Notes: generated by a model from the letters alone, not told the origin. Positions 1 to 12,123 are shown, numbered from the stretch's first letter. The stretch is 64,000 nt of DNA from Adiantum capillus-veneris (GCA_014529385.2 CM043968.1:29545013-29609012), one strand, 5' to 3'. Translations and numbers: made by a program.

Positions 1-993
<993 letters not shown>

Positions 994-1473
994 CTTATGG
1001 GACCAAAGTTACATGTGATGTAGTATGTGTATGGCTTATGAGTGACTCTCGATGCTCCAAAATTGTGGTGATGAGAGTCAGAATGGAGAGCCCACTCTGT
1101 GGCTGGGAGAGGAAAGTGTGTAGGTCTAAGTTATGGCTGAAAATGTAAGAGAAGAAAGTTCGGATGTGACCAAAAGTTGAGCACTCTAGTAATTTGTGGT
1201 ACTCAGACTCTCGAACTTGCACTGAGCATAATGTGCATAGTCAATTTGACTCTTCTCCATTGCCACAACGCCCTATCTTGCATCGAAGGAAATGGGAAAG
1301 GTGATCCAAATGGCTGCGATAGTTCGTATCACCGACAAGGGGATAGGCTCAAGCATGTAAGTGTGAGTACGGTTTCCTCTTTCAACACAAAACATGGTTT
1401 TGTAGTTGGGGGCAATATGGGTGGTATAATGTGTGAAGCGTGACCCACAGGATTTCTCCCAAGCCGCAATACA

Positions 1474-2085
1474 TTAGCGTTGTAGAAAAGCTTCATTCAC
1501 TTGGGAGTCAATTGAAGCATCATGTAGAAAGTGTAATGCATCCCATCTCCCAAACCACTTCTTTATGTCTTGCATCCATCCCGTGCTCAAGATCTTGCTT
1601 TTATGCGTCTTTTGAACTTTTTTTCTTGCTTCCCATGCAATTGTAGGAAGTCGATGTGAGGGGTTTTGATGCATCTTTATCATGTACTCCACAACCCTTT
1701 CCATGTCCATAACCTCAATTAGAAGAGATACGGACTCAAGAAGTAGGAGCATATATGGTGTTTGTGTCTTAACTTGGAGAAAGTTTATAAGAAAACTCTT
1801 TTGGACATTCTCAAACTCTTTCCAAGTAGACTTTGAGATGATCCCGCCCCACACTTCAACTCCATATAGAAGAACCGGACCTGTCACCAATGCATCAAAA
1901 AGATACTTCTTGAGAACCCAACACTTGATGTTTCCCTCATTACACATGTTCTCAAATGCATAGTATGCTTTCTTTCTCTCTTCCAAACGACGCATAGCAC
2001 ATTCATGCCACTTGTGATGGGATGGAACCTCAAGACCAAGGTACTTAAAGCTCTCAACAACTTCAAATGTCTCATTGTTGTACAC
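1474..2085 (-). pseudogene. LINE ORF2 C-terminal part (after RT)
   Basis: This open stretch of 203 residues contains FKYLGLEV near its start, the motif that follows the RT fingers and palm in LINE proteins. VTGPVLLYGVEVWG, typical of the 'all.YG.e.W' segment downstream of the RT in many LINEs, follows. It lies just downstream (minus strand) of the YADD catalytic site at 2245-2234, in another frame from the upstream RT piece. The rest matches nothing I recognise. It is part of the decayed LINE. Confidence 0.8.
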
Positions 2086-2199
2086 AATGCATGGCTTCTC
2101 CTTATGATTGGTTTTTCACAAGCATAACCTTTGTTTTGGACTCATTCACACTCAGCCCACTATGCAAGAAAAAGTTCTCGAGGACAACCATAAGCTTTT

Positions 2200-3406
2200 G
2201 TGCACCTTCTAAAGTGTGTTCTAGATGCACTACATCATCCGCATACAACAAAAGCATGATTATCGCATTGCAAATAGTGACCTCTTCAATGCCTCTTCTT
2301 GCATAAAGTCAAGTACCATTTGTTCCAATTGATTGATGCATAGACCAAAGAGAGTTGGTGACAACGGACATCCTTGTTTAACCCCAATAGTGTTAGAAAA
2401 TTTTTTGAAATTTCTCTTCCCATGCGTAATTGACAAATCACCTTCTCATAGATTCGAGAAACCGCAAGCATAAACTCACTTGGCACTTGGAGTTCTTGCA
2501 TCCTTCTGTTATGTGGAATCATATCAAAGGCTTTCTTAAAGTCCACAAAACAACAATACAATCGCTTGACATTTAATCGACTTTCCTCCATGAGAACACA
2601 AAGAGTGACAAGATGATCAATGGTGCTATGCCATCGATGAAAACCTGCTTGTCCGTTTGCACGCTTGTCATTCTCTTCAGCCCAATCACTCAATTTCATC
2701 AGCCATTATGCACCCAAACAACTTTTCCATAAGAGCCCAATCATTATAGTCCGGTGGTTGTTTACATTCTTTACATCTCCTCCTTTATGCAAAGGCTTAA
2801 CCCAATTAGTACTCCAATCATAAGGCATACCATGTTGAGGTGCAAGGTTGAACATATTACACATCCACTCATCTATAAAATCTCCCGTCCATTTGATCAT
2901 CTCCGGCTTGATACCTTGAATATCTCCTGCTTTGCGAGTGGCCAACTTTTCAAACCCACCGCATACATTCTCAATAGTAAAAAAAGAGGGCATACATGGG
3001 AGTGAACCATCAAATGGCATTTTTTTAGCATTTGCTTGCTCATATAATTGCCTACAATGTATGTACATATCCACAAGACTCAAGTTACCAAAATTCTCAA
3101 TCCGCTTGTCCCTCAATTTCTCCAAAATCTTCCACATGCATGTGTCTTTTCTTGAACTTGAAATTTTTTTTGCTTTACTTTCCATATTCTTCTCTTCTTT
3201 TGAATCAATGCCTTGTATGTATGCAAATGACTTTGATAGTTATCTTTGTCCATAGTTGCATCAAGCATTATCAAGGACTTTTGAGCATCTTGACATTCTT
3301 TATCAAACCACCTTTTGCGTGATCTATCTTGTTGATACCATGGAGATGCTTTATGGAAAATCATTCTTCGGCACAAGAACAAATAGCATTCTTGAAAGCT
3401 TCCCAT
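2200..3406 (-). pseudogene. LINE ORF2 reverse transcriptase domain, frameshifted
   Basis: Three overlapping frames on the minus strand carry the RT. At 3185-2706 are KAGDIQGIKPEMIKW and PLHKGGDVKNVNNHRTI, the usual start of LINE RT domains. At 2699-2286 are QAGFHRWHSTIDH and CCFVDFKKAFDMIPHN, the palm motif with the first catalytic Asp. At 2245-2234 the minus strand reads Tyr-Ala-Asp-Asp, the catalytic YxDD, within LLLYADDVVHL. The 3406-3113 piece links the endonuclease and RT. The catalytic residues survive, but at least two frameshifts make it a pseudogene. It would have copied LINE RNA at a nicked target. Confidence 0.88.
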
Positions 3407-3540
3407 TTAGTTTCCAATGGTGCATCATATTGAAGCTTTGTCATCCATAATTTTTGCTCAACCATTTCAATGTACATTGGTGCCGTTTGAAATCCATACA
3501 AAGTGATAATTTCTCTTTCCTTTGGCTGAGATTATCATGC

Positions 3541-4376
3541 TTAGTTGCTTCTACATGAAAGTTCGATACATAAGGTACAATGGTCGGATTCCTGGGTCCA
3601 TTGGCCAAACATAAAACTCTTTATGCGATACATGATGGCTTTGAAGAGTAGCATATAGTCAATTACATTGTCTCCATTATGTCTCCTACATGTAAATCCA
3701 TCGAATCCACTCCACAAAGATACACCATTGGCAATGAGCATACCCGTGCTATAACACATGTGTAAAAGTAACTTTCCATAGTGATCTGCTCTTTATCATC
3801 CATTGAAGTACGATCATACAAGTGAACTTCCTCCAACTCCCTTGAAATGTATGGCATATCAAATTGTTGAGTATCATGTTGCAATGTTTTTGTGCGAGCA
3901 TTCATATCCCCAAATACAATAACATCACCTTCACCTTTGAAATAAGCACTTTCCTCTTTTAAATCAAAAAATGGTTGATCTCTATCCATGCAAGCATAAA
4001 AGGGGGAATCATGATGAGGAATGTAGCAATCGACTAGAAAAATGGATGCTCTTTTTGGTGTCATAATTTTCAACCATACATTACGTTTGTGCTTGTCATC
4101 TTTCACAATTGATACAAAATATTCCAATCCTTTCTTAACCATACATACTACCCCTCCTTGTCCTCTTCATTGCTTGAGATTCTTTGACCACATCAATGAA
4201 TGTACATTGTAATCCTCCAAGCCGTTAATCCTTTGTGTGTCATACTCCCAAGTTCCAACAAGAAGTACAACATCGGCTTTGCTTGTGTGTTCATCAATGC
4301 CAAACCCCTCATTCCATAGGTATCCATTACAATTCCAAAAGCATATTTTCAATTGTAACTCGGTCTCATAGGTCAC
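3541..4376 (-). pseudogene. LINE ORF2 EEP (APE-like) endonuclease domain
   Basis: The N-terminal piece (4376-4167) has ICFWNCNGY and ADVVLLVGTWEYD, matching the Asn-bearing first motif and the 'vllqETW' motif of exonuclease-endonuclease-phosphatase domains; the usual Glu region is altered. The middle piece (4142-3663) has VIVFGDMNARTK, the GDxN motif. The last piece (3759-3541) has NVIDYML and ESDHCTLCIEL, the DY and SDH motifs. This domain nicks target DNA to prime reverse transcription. Two frame changes separate the pieces. Confidence 0.85.
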
Positions 4377-4420
4377 GCAACCCTATTTGCTTGAGGGACT
4401 TGACTTTTCCTTGGGCACAT

Positions 4421-4651
4421 TTACTTCATGAGAGATCTCCTTGTTTTTATTATTCTTTTCTCATATGCCTTGCGACGCATATTTTGTTGCTTAATACTAC
4501 GATCTTCACATACAAAACAATTTTTTGTTCCTGAAAAAGATCCAACTATTATCAAGGATAATCTTTCACTTGGTCTCATCTGGCATGGTGCATACAATTG
4601 GCGGTTCTCTTGAGCGAGGAGCTCCTTGCTTCCTGAGTCTATGTGCTCCAT
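4421..4651 (-). pseudogene. Spacer or ORF1 tail of the LINE, unassigned
   Basis: This 76-residue minus-strand frame sits between the coiled-coil ORF1 and the endonuclease. It is rich in basic residues and has a single CxxC (NCFVC) but no full zinc knuckle. Its position fits the ORF1 C-terminus, where many plant LINEs carry nucleic-acid-binding residues, but the sequence does not establish this. It may simply be ORF-sized spacer. Confidence 0.35.
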
Positions 4652-4877
4652 ATATCATAACTCAGGACATGCCAAAGTGGGTTTTGAAGAAATCTTTGAT
4701 AACAATGGCAAGAGAAGGAGGTGTCTCTAACTTCTCTTCGGGAATTCCACGACAACAATGTTCTTGGAACGTCACTCCCGTTCCTTCAACTCCTCCACAT
4801 ACACATTCTCAATATTCTTTGTTTGAGCCATAGCTTGTATAAGTGAGGAATTATAAACCACATTGCTACCACATACA

Positions 4878-5330
4878 TCACCCCAAGATTTGTTTGTGCA
4901 TACATTTTTCATGTCGCATATCCCGGCTCATGGTGTCAAATTTCTCCTCTTTCAATACATGGTCATGCTCTACTTTGCACATCCGCTCCTTCAAAGCATT
5001 CAAGTCCATAAGAGAGCGTTTACATTCCTTGACTTCCTCTTCAAGTTCCATCAAATGTGTTGTTTGCAACTCAAGTGTCCTCTTGAGATTCTCATTCTCA
5101 ACCACAAGTACCCTTAGTGTGTCATTCTCCATTGCAAGTGCTCATAAGTCTTCGCCTTGTTTGTTTACGGTCTCTTGCAATGATACCAAGTACGCCATGA
5201 TCATGGTTTTCGATGTCGTTGATTGGGTGGTTGTGTTGCTATCTCCACACTTAGGAGATTTTGGATCATTTTCCACAATGGATGTGGACCTTCTTGAAGA
5301 AGAACAACCCTCGCGAGTGCCGGAAGACAT
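4878..5330 (-). pseudogene. LINE ORF1-like coiled-coil protein with one in-frame TGA
   Basis: The frame opens with ATG at 5330 (MSSGTREGCSSSRRST) and runs in the same phase to 4878. It is broken by one TGA just before the Met at 5132. The first part is Ser/Thr-rich. The second is strongly heptad-like (VENENLKRTLELQ, LMELEEEVKECKRSL), as in the coiled-coil ORF1 proteins that bind LINE RNA as multimers. No RRM or complete CCHC is visible. The order ORF1 then endonuclease then RT supports the assignment. Confidence 0.6.
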
Positions 5331-5430
5331 TGTATGTAAAATAAGAAATGAGAGTCAATTTTCCTGAACCTGTTCACTTCAAAAATGCTGCTACAGAAAC
5401 ACCCTCCATAAGTCTGCAAATTTCTGTCTT

Positions 5431-5467
5431 TACATCAACGCGTAGAGGGCTTCGTGCTCTTCGTGCT

Positions 5468-5534
<67 letters not shown>

Positions 5535-5872
5535 AATGAAATGACATATTAACACCTTGAAAATGATAGAGAGAGAGAGAGATGTAATGAAATGAAATGA
5601 TATATTAACGTCTTCAAAATGACGTGGGACCAAACCATTACAAACTATTTGGGGTGAGAGAGAGAGAGAGAGGAGGAGGAGGAAAATATTTAGAGAGAGA
5701 GGGAGAGGTGGTGAAATAGAGAGAGAGAGAGAGAGAGAGATGAAATGAAATGATATATTAACGTCTTCAAATGATAGAGAGAGAGAGAGATGTAATGAAA
5801 TGAAATGATATATTAACGTCTTAAAAATGACGTATGGGACAAAACCATTACAAACTAATGGAACTGTTTGGG

Positions 5873-5915
<43 letters not shown>
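5431..5915. repeat. Compound (GA)n microsatellite block, right of LINE
   Basis: A GA tract at about 5468-5531 and four further tracts to 5915 are separated by spacers such as GATATATTAACGTCTTCAAA and 'ccattacaaactaatgg'. These match the spacers left of the LINE. The 'cgcgtagagggcttcg' start at about 5438 parallels position 7. No gene is supported here. Confidence 0.92.
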
Positions 5916-5919
<4 letters not shown>

Positions 5920-6495
5920 AATTTGATATGCCCTTTTAAAGAACCATATATTGACACTTGACCTTAAAACAGACAAAAGATAAAAGACAGTAGATAATAG
6001 ACAAAAGACAAATTTCTTTATTTAAAGCTAATACATCCGGTTCTGGTAGGAGACCGATTGAGCCTTAGAACTCATGAAAGAATAGACCTATACCAGCCAC
6101 CATCAAACACAGATATCAAGCTAGAACTTGAGCTACCCTTGATGGGAAGACATGTATCCAAACAATCCATTCTATTTGTTATCACTGTCACATAGCCCTA
6201 CACTCCCTCACTCTCCTTATATACTTCAGGTGAAAGATTTTTGGCCTTGCGATGGGGTAATATTCGTTTAGTGATGATTTTGGAAGTTTTAGAGGGATGT
6301 ATAGGCTGACATCCTTTGGGAATCGCGTATAGCAATTGGACGAAGTTTCCTAGATAGTAAGTATTTGAAGCGGCTTTTCAAATTTAGGTTGCCATTGACT
6401 TGTTTCAGCTCTTCCTTTTACTGGGTTTTTTACGTTCGACATTCACCCGTTCTTCCTGAAGGATAATTTAGACACTGTGGATTATAGTTAGATGG

Positions 6496-6588
<93 letters not shown>

Positions 6589-6784
6589 AGCTAGAGCTAC
6601 TACCAATATATGGCATTATGTGAAAATGGTTGTAACACAATGATAATAGAACCGATAATATCAATCACCATATATCGCCAATTCTATATACACTATTACA
6701 AGCAAAGCCATATAGTTGCGCTTATACTCAGAAAGAGGAATTTCAACCCTACAACATGCTCCTTTTTTTATTTCATCCCGACAT
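5912..6784 (-). repeat. Long direct repeat, copy A (pairs with 14021-14815)
   Basis: Starting at AGAGATTAAATTT and ending at ATCCCGACAT, this 873-bp stretch aligns along its length with 14021-14815. Shared landmarks are 'tttctttatttaaagctaatacatcc', 'gagaccgattgagcc' and 'gatgggaagacatgtatccaaac'. Copy B is 78 bp shorter, mainly because copy A holds an expanded (TG)n tract. The minus strand resembles the small ORF in copy B (14558-14307) but has stops. The pair looks like the pseudo-LTR or tandem partial copies known for Penelope-like elements; that is inference. Confidence 0.8.
6499..6586. repeat. Expanded (TG)n tract inside repeat copy A
   Basis: About 44 TG units lie after 'gttagatgggta'. 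The homologous site in copy B (14605-14625) has only a few TG units before GA. This is a direct comparison of one microsatellite locus in two copies of a repeat. Confidence 0.95.
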
Positions 6785-7120
6785 AGAAATATGTAAATGT
6801 AGCTATTCATGCTAACTAGTAACTTTGATTTTGACTTTGCATTATAGTTTAGAAAAGACATGAGGCCATTGTTTATATGTGAATTTGTAAAGTTTACAAA
6901 TACAATGAAACATTTCCCTAATTCTGTAGTGTATCGTTATAATCTAACCATCCCAAAAAGAGAATGAAACCTTTTGCTACATTGAATATTGTAACTCCAA
7001 AAACAAAAACCACCTAATCAAGTAGGTGCTCCCAATTTTGGGAAGGAGGTGAATTAAGGGGAATCGCAATGGATTCTGTTATGTGGCTTTGAAAGAAAAA
7101 GGGAGCAAATGGCACGTGGG

Positions 7121-7165
<45 letters not shown>

Positions 7166-7525
7166 TATTTGCCATGCTGTGCATGTTGTGTGTGTGTGTG
7201 TCTTGGTACCCGTTCCATTTTCCAGAGAAGATGTAGAGGGTATATACTAGACTTTTTTTGAACTAAAAAAGACATTAACGCATATTAAATTATGAGTTAC
7301 ATATAGGATGAGATAAAAAACCATCATGTTGTGTGCTGAAATGGTATGTCTGTCCACCATCTTTTCTTCTCATTGTGTGTTTTCGCTTTGCTGATTACTA
7401 TCCTGCAATCAAGTCAGTTGTCTCTGAGATCTATGCCGCAAAATTACCTAATCTCTACAAAGAAAGCATAACTAACATAAGCAAAAACTTATATTAGTTT
7501 AAATTAATTAGACAATTTACAATCC
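6785..7525. other. Non-coding stretch with a short (GA)n tract
   Basis: I see no coding signal. A (GA)n run lies at about 7122-7162 and a short (TG)n at about 7188-7201. The rest is AT-rich unique sequence without recognisable structure. Confidence 0.6.
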
Positions 7526-7850
7526 TCACCTCAATGCTTGGATTCTTTTTTTAAGGCCGCCAGAGCCTACCTTCAACGTTTCAAGATTCCGTAGTTTCTT
7601 CTTTCGTACACGAGTGCCTAACATTGTCTCTTTGTTTTGTAATGACCATACCTTTGTTTGCAAGACCTGTGATTCTTGTGTGTACTGCATTACAATCTGT
7701 TGGTCCTCATAATGCAAGTTTTAAAGTCTCTAAATCTCATTTTCTTGGTGCTTCACCATGTCGTTATAAGTTTCTGATTTGTTGTTTAGAGCTTTACAGT
7801 AGCCAAGCAAACCATTTTCTTCATTACTTGCAAAGGTCAATAAGTTAGTG
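7526..7850 (-). pseudogene. Unidentified polar/helical coding remnant
   Basis: The minus strand reads as a polar, Gln/Lys/Leu-rich segment (NKSETYNDMVKHQENEI, then YEDQQIVMQYTQESQVLQTK and LQNKETMLG) broken by two stops between its halves. The composition suggests a coiled coil. It may be the distal part of the minus-strand coding pieces at 9159-10465, but I cannot link them from sequence. No family recognised. Confidence 0.3.
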
Positions 7851-8392
7851 GGATTTGAAAATGCAGGGAAAGCATTGGTCATGGGATTCAATGGATAGAG
7901 TGAGCCTTTTGTTCAAATATCTAAGTGTTTTGCTCCCTCTGCTCTGAGTCTCTTTGTCATGATCGTTGTCACTTTGATGTTAGTTTTGCCTCGCTTACAC
8001 AATGGCGTATATTGGGGATCCGGGTCAATGTGTACATGATAGAAGGGTCTTTTAAGGAGGACATTTGTGGGGGTGGAAGAAGAAGCGATGTATGCAACAG
8101 TGCAAGAAAGGGAGGATTTATTTAAGGTCAGTGCACAAACAGTGAGAGAGTAAGGAGAGAGCAGGTTTGGAAGGATACGTCCTATTTCCTTTAGTCATAC
8201 ATTCCATGTACAAGAAACTTCCTCCAATTCTAGGACGTTCATTAAATGCAATTGAAAATGATTTATTCTTCAATCATCACGGCCGTTATGACACTATGGC
8301 AAGAATCTACTTGTAAGTGCACTTTTTGAATGGTTATTCCAAGTTTACAGTTGCTTTTACCACACCTATTTTCTAGAGAGAGAAAGTCAAAA

Positions 8393-8900
8393 TTATATTT
8401 TTCTTAGAAGGCCCTCCAAATGACCTCCGAAATTTCCTAATAAGTTACAAAAAAAATTTCATAAGTAAAATGGTCCTTCGAATTCTTTGATGGTATAAAT
8501 ATCTTTGTGTTGGACAATTGCTTCACAAAGTTAGGTCGGATATATACCGACAAATTAAAGGGATCCCAATGGGGTACTCACATGTTCTCCATTATGGTGT
8601 AATCTATACCTTGCTTGGTTTGAGCTAGAATATGTTAGAAAATTATCCAGACTCAAAAAAACTGATAAGATTCTAGCTTTCATACACTCTAATCGATATA
8701 TGGATGATATTCTATTCAGTAACAACCAATATATTACACAATGCATGAATCACAACAAACCTTTGTCAACTCATATAATCCACCCGGCACTACTATTTCC
8801 CCACCTTCATTTGAAGGGCATCTTCACAATTTTTACCTAGATGACATTTTGGTCCCATACCTGCAAGGAATGTACTTAGGCCCATTGAGCACATCGGAAT
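8393..8900 (+). pseudogene. Penelope-like RT fragment (motifs B and C), plus strand
   Basis: The plus strand reads YRQIKGIPMG, the 'Q..GIPMG' of Penelope-like reverse transcriptases. It then reads HSNRYMDDILFSN, the RYxDD catalytic motif, after one stop (LLGLS then TAG). Downstream, in another frame, FEGHLHNFYLDDILVP resembles the 'FLD' segment that follows YxDD in this family. It lies about 2.2 kb from the minus-strand motif A (about 10928) but in the opposite orientation, so the element has been rearranged or two copies are present. It cannot be functional as it stands. Confidence 0.6.
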
Positions 8901-8975
8901 TTGTACTTACAAATGTACTTAGTAATTCATTGTTTATACCTTAAATTGATACTGTCTACCTGTCTATGTGTTTTG

Positions 8976-8981
<6 letters not shown>

Positions 8982-9024
<43 letters not shown>
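8982..9024. repeat. (GA)n microsatellite
   Basis: About 20 AG units in a pure run between 'tgaatactc' and 'ccttaagcaaac'. Confidence 0.95.
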
Positions 9025-9026
<2 letters not shown>

Positions 9027-9158
9027 TTAAGCAAACACTTGATATTAAGATTAAACTAATAAAAAATGTTACATTTCATTAAATCCATTCATGCTAGGTT
9101 ACATTGGCACAATTTGAATACGGCTAGAAAGATCTCCACACAGAAAATGCTTCTCCCT

Positions 9159-9779
9159 TCATTGCATTACTCTTCGTCCGCCCAACAAGAAATAAAAATT
9201 TACGGAGTCAATGTCGGCAGTCTCCTCCACTATGTCATGTTGAAGTTTCAAAAGATTGCATTGCTGCTTTATTGTAATTATTGTCATAAGATTTAGGTCT
9301 TTGTCTGCCACTTCCACATCTATGACAGCATTGTTTGCCAAACTTGCTACCTCTTGATCCGTAGGCACATAGCAACCTTCAACAATGTGAGAACTCTTGT
9401 ACCAAAAGGAGATTATTAATGTCTGTGTCGCAAGCATATACTTGACAATCAAAGTGTCAAGAGCAATCTCGCAACATATGCCATCTGTTTCTTTCACATA
9501 CCACCCTCGATCAAGAAGCTTATCACACAAGAGGGAATCAAATGATTCGCAAAGTAGCATAGTTTTAGCAACATGTACTTTGCAGGTATGAAATAACTCG
9601 ACAAAGAGACCAACAGGACAAAAATTTGCAAGTTTCACCAATTTAGTGGGTACAGAGTTTTGGAGAGACCTTTGAACATCCCTATAGAGCCTGCTCCTCA
9701 ATGCATCACTCATTGTTGTGTCGGGAACGGGCCAATCCACGGAGTTCGAGTTGGTTGGTAGTGAAACCTTCACCAACAC
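9159..9779 (-). CDS. Unidentified ORF, about 206 residues
   Basis: This is the longest uninterrupted frame between 6 and 14 kb on the minus strand. It has no low-complexity bias and contains RSRLYRDVQRSLQNSVPTKL and a helical C-terminal part (TIKQQCNLLKLQHDIVEET). I do not recognise a family. The frame begins with GTG codons rather than a convincing ATG, so it may be an internal exon. The plausible N-terminal piece at 10465-10115 lies upstream on the same strand. It could be a host gene fragment or an accessory ORF of the surrounding element. Confidence 0.4.
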   Translation of the reverse strand: MLVKVSLPTNSNSVDWPVPDTTMSDALRSRLYRDVQRSLQNSVPTKLVKLANFCPVGLFVELFHTCKVHVAKTMLLCESFDSLLCDKLLDRGWYVKETDGICCEIALDTLIVKYMLATQTLIISFWYKSSHIVEGCYVPTDQEVASLANNAVIDVEVADKDLNLMTIITIKQQCNLLKLQHDIVEETADIDSVNFYFLLGGRRVMQ

Positions 9780-10114
9780 TCCTCTCTGATTCCTTTGATT
9801 GAGTTGTTAGAAATGGTCATAGAAGAAAATACCCTCGTCTGCAAGGCTTTTGCTAGTTCTTCCCGCATATTGCAAGACCCCAATATGAGCATGGGTCACA
9901 GAGATGAGACCTATAATGCACTCCAGTGGCTCCCATTCCTCATATGAGGAAGGATAAACATCTGTGAATGTAAGAGAATAGAAATAAATACAAACATCTG
10001 TATAACCTAATTAAATATCTGTAATAAGAAAAGAAAAAAATAGATTCACATTTGAAATGTAAGATAACATTTATAGAGGAGTGCCAAATAATTAACTCAG
10101 TGTTGCATCGTGGA

Positions 10115-10465
10115 TTATGCACCATCGCCATTAGCAATCACATCAGAGTGAGTGAAAACATGTGGAACAAAGACTCCTTTCACAGTCTTCTTACCAACAT
10201 GGACTTTGAAATCCAGAATTGATTTCCATATAGAACAAAACATATTTGTTGCTTTCGAGCTTTTTCTCCTTCGTGACTGCATAAGAACCCAAGAACCTTT
10301 GCTTATCCTTTGCTCTTGCCACCTATTATCTGTAGTGAGAGAGTTTGAGATTGAGATAGTGCTTATGCTACTGCATGGTCTTCTTGGCACACTTATGGTG
10401 AGGTTAGTTGGGGATAGTGTAGAGAAACCTCTAGAACTTCTTGGGCGGGTAGAAGACGAATCCAT
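10115..10465 (-). CDS. Unidentified Ser-rich N-terminal coding piece
   Basis: The frame opens with ATG at 10465 and reads MDSSSTRPRSSRGFSTLSPT, a Ser/Arg-rich start, then a basic stretch (LMQSRRRKSSKATN) and a hydrophobic-polar segment ending at 10115. It looks like a genuine N-terminus rather than a shadow frame. A GTGCAT near the end could be a splice donor. Together with 9159-9779 it may form a multi-exon minus-strand gene. The function is unknown. Confidence 0.35.
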   Translation of the reverse strand: MDSSSTRPRSSRGFSTLSPTNLTISVPRRPCSSISTISISNSLTTDNRWQEQRISKGSWVLMQSRRRKSSKATNMFCSIWKSILDFKVHVGKKTVKGVFVPHVFTHSDVIANGDGA

Positions 10466-10499
10466 AGGTATAATGGGGGGAGAATGAGTTTTGAAAGCC

Positions 10500-10780
10500 T
10501 TTCATAAAGGTAGTAGATATCTTTTAATAAAGGAAGAGAGTTAGCTATCAATCAGTAGTCAGGTTTCAACAACTTGACGGCTATTGGCAGTGGGCCCTAC
10601 TTTGTGAGACGAGGAAGTTACCTTACGAAAATGGGACAAATCTCAATATTTTAAAATGTTTTCTTTAAATTTTGTGTTATTTTCCATGCATTTCTATGTT
10701 ACGTAAGGTTGCTGCTCATTGGTTGCACCTACTTTTCTCTCTCTTCCATAAGGCCCTCCAGATGACCTCCAAAATTTCCT
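10500..10780. other. Short non-coding gap
   Basis: No coding signal. At 10751-10785 it carries AGGCCCTCCAGATGACCTCC and adjoining bases, nearly identical and in the same orientation as 8406-8440. Confidence 0.5.
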
Positions 10781-11291
10781 AATGGGGTTATTTTTCTTCT
10801 AGATGGCTTAAAACCTTTATAACCTTGACTAGTTATTGATCTTCTAACGTCTCTCAAAGAATCCATCAGGCTCTGTTTTCCATGGTGAGGAATTGCTTCA
10901 TAACAAGATTTTACATCATATGTATGAATAGAATATATCTGCTTAGGAAGGTTTATTAAAGCTTCGTACTGGTTGTTAATAACCCAGTTGCATTTGTGTT
11001 AACTTTTGAGAAGGTTTGAAGGTCTTTTTGAAAGTTCTCGGTATATTCAATAAGCCCGTTAGATAATCCTTGCAAAAATTTAGGGATCATATCAGCCACA
11101 GGGGAGAACACACAATCATGGGCATTTGTTATCCAACAAAATGCTTCTTTGTGAATTTTATAATTTCCCATAATGTAGGGAAGACTTCTATCTTGAGAAG
11201 GTATAACAATAAACTCCTTGCAACGTGAATTAATGAGTGAAATGATGGTGTTACTATATTCTTGTATAGGCATGAATTTCGAAGAATCCAA
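10781..11291 (-). pseudogene. Penelope-like reverse transcriptase, N-terminal half
   Basis: The first piece (11291-10956) reads LPYIMGNYKIHKEAFCW, FSPVADMIPKFLQGL and TENFQKDLQTF. These parallel the 'lpKiHK', 'P' and 'dt.df...l' blocks that precede motif A in Penelope-like RTs. After a frame change the minus strand reads YSIHTYDVKSCYEAIPHHG, a clear RT motif A with the catalytic Asp near 10928. It continues as KQSLMDSLRDVRRSITSQGY to about 10781. Motifs B and C do not follow on this strand. Confidence 0.6.
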
Positions 11292-11418
11292 TCTTTGGCA
11301 TGCATTCTAATGATCCTTTACAAATAAAGATAGGAGTTTGGGCCGATTTGTCCAAACCACATATAAAAATGTATTTTTGGATAAACTCTATTTCGTCTAA
11401 GATATCTTTTTCCAGGAA

Positions 11419-12028
11419 CTAGGGAATTTGATTATGCCTATAGTTTGGGAAGGTGGACTGGAAGGTTTTATCTAGTCTTTCTTCAATTAACTGAAAGTGA
11501 CACGGTGTACAATTTAGATTCAGCAATTGGCATAATTTTTCCCAACCCTTCTTGAACTCAAGCTTAACTAATTGCAGACGTACTGGGACAAGTGGGATAT
11601 GGTTGAAGCCTTTGGATATATTATCCCTTAAAGTGTGGTGCCTTATAAAATATGGCTGAGTAGTAAGAACATGATCACCAAGACAGTCAAAATACTTGTG
11701 TTTGCATTTTTGGGTAGGGCAAACACAAGGTTCACTAAGATCAAAAGGTTCAGCAAATGTGGCAAAGGGTTTATATAAATATTTTCCCAATATTTTTCAT
11801 TTATTTCCATCCAAATTTTATATGTAAGTGCTCAAGATTGTTTTTGATTCCAATATCCTTTAACATTTCATCAAAAAAAGTGTGAGGGTGTACAAAGTAC
11901 ATAAACTTATTACTAAAGGTTAGGTGAAAAATCCGATGGCTACTTTTTTTACCTTGTTTAATCCATTGTAAACCATTGGTTCTAGTAATTAAATGTCTTA
12001 CCTTGTCATTGGTACTGTATTCCAACAT
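11419..12028 (-). pseudogene. Penelope-like element, Cys-rich pre-RT region
   Basis: Two frames are joined here. The downstream one (11790-11419) has CVCPTQKCKHKYFDC, then GDHVLTTQPYFIRHHTLRD and ISKGFNHIPLVPV. I associate this 'C.C...GHv.T....i....Lr..i.kG' block with the region upstream of the RT in some endonuclease-lacking and plant Penelope-like elements. The upstream frame (12028-11801) is Phe/His-rich and anonymous. Spacing and strand fit the RT half just downstream. Confidence 0.5.
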
Positions 12029-12123
12029 TCTTGGAGTTTTGCCAAAGTCCTCATACCCAGGAATTGTCGAGGTTGTTTTGAGGATGATGCCGTATTGCTT
12101 GGTGTACTAGCAATACGCTTTAG

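Larger units (their letters stand above)
1000..5400 (-). mobile_element. Decayed LINE (non-LTR retrotransposon), near full length
   Basis: On the minus strand the order is that of a two-ORF LINE: a coiled-coil ORF1 (5330-4878), an EEP endonuclease (4376-3541), a reverse transcriptase (about 3185-2200, YADD at 2245-2234) and a C-terminal region (2085-1474). Several frameshifts and stops break ORF2, so this copy cannot encode a working protein. The ends are set only approximately by where coding stops and the microsatellite begins. I saw no clear target-site duplication. Both flanks are the same compound-microsatellite family, so the element either inserted into that repeat or carries it in its 5' region within a head-to-tail pair. 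Confidence 0.85.

Noticed and set aside
4843-5367. Plus-strand frame of 174 residues
   Set aside because: It is antisense to the LINE coiled-coil ORF1 and has no motif.
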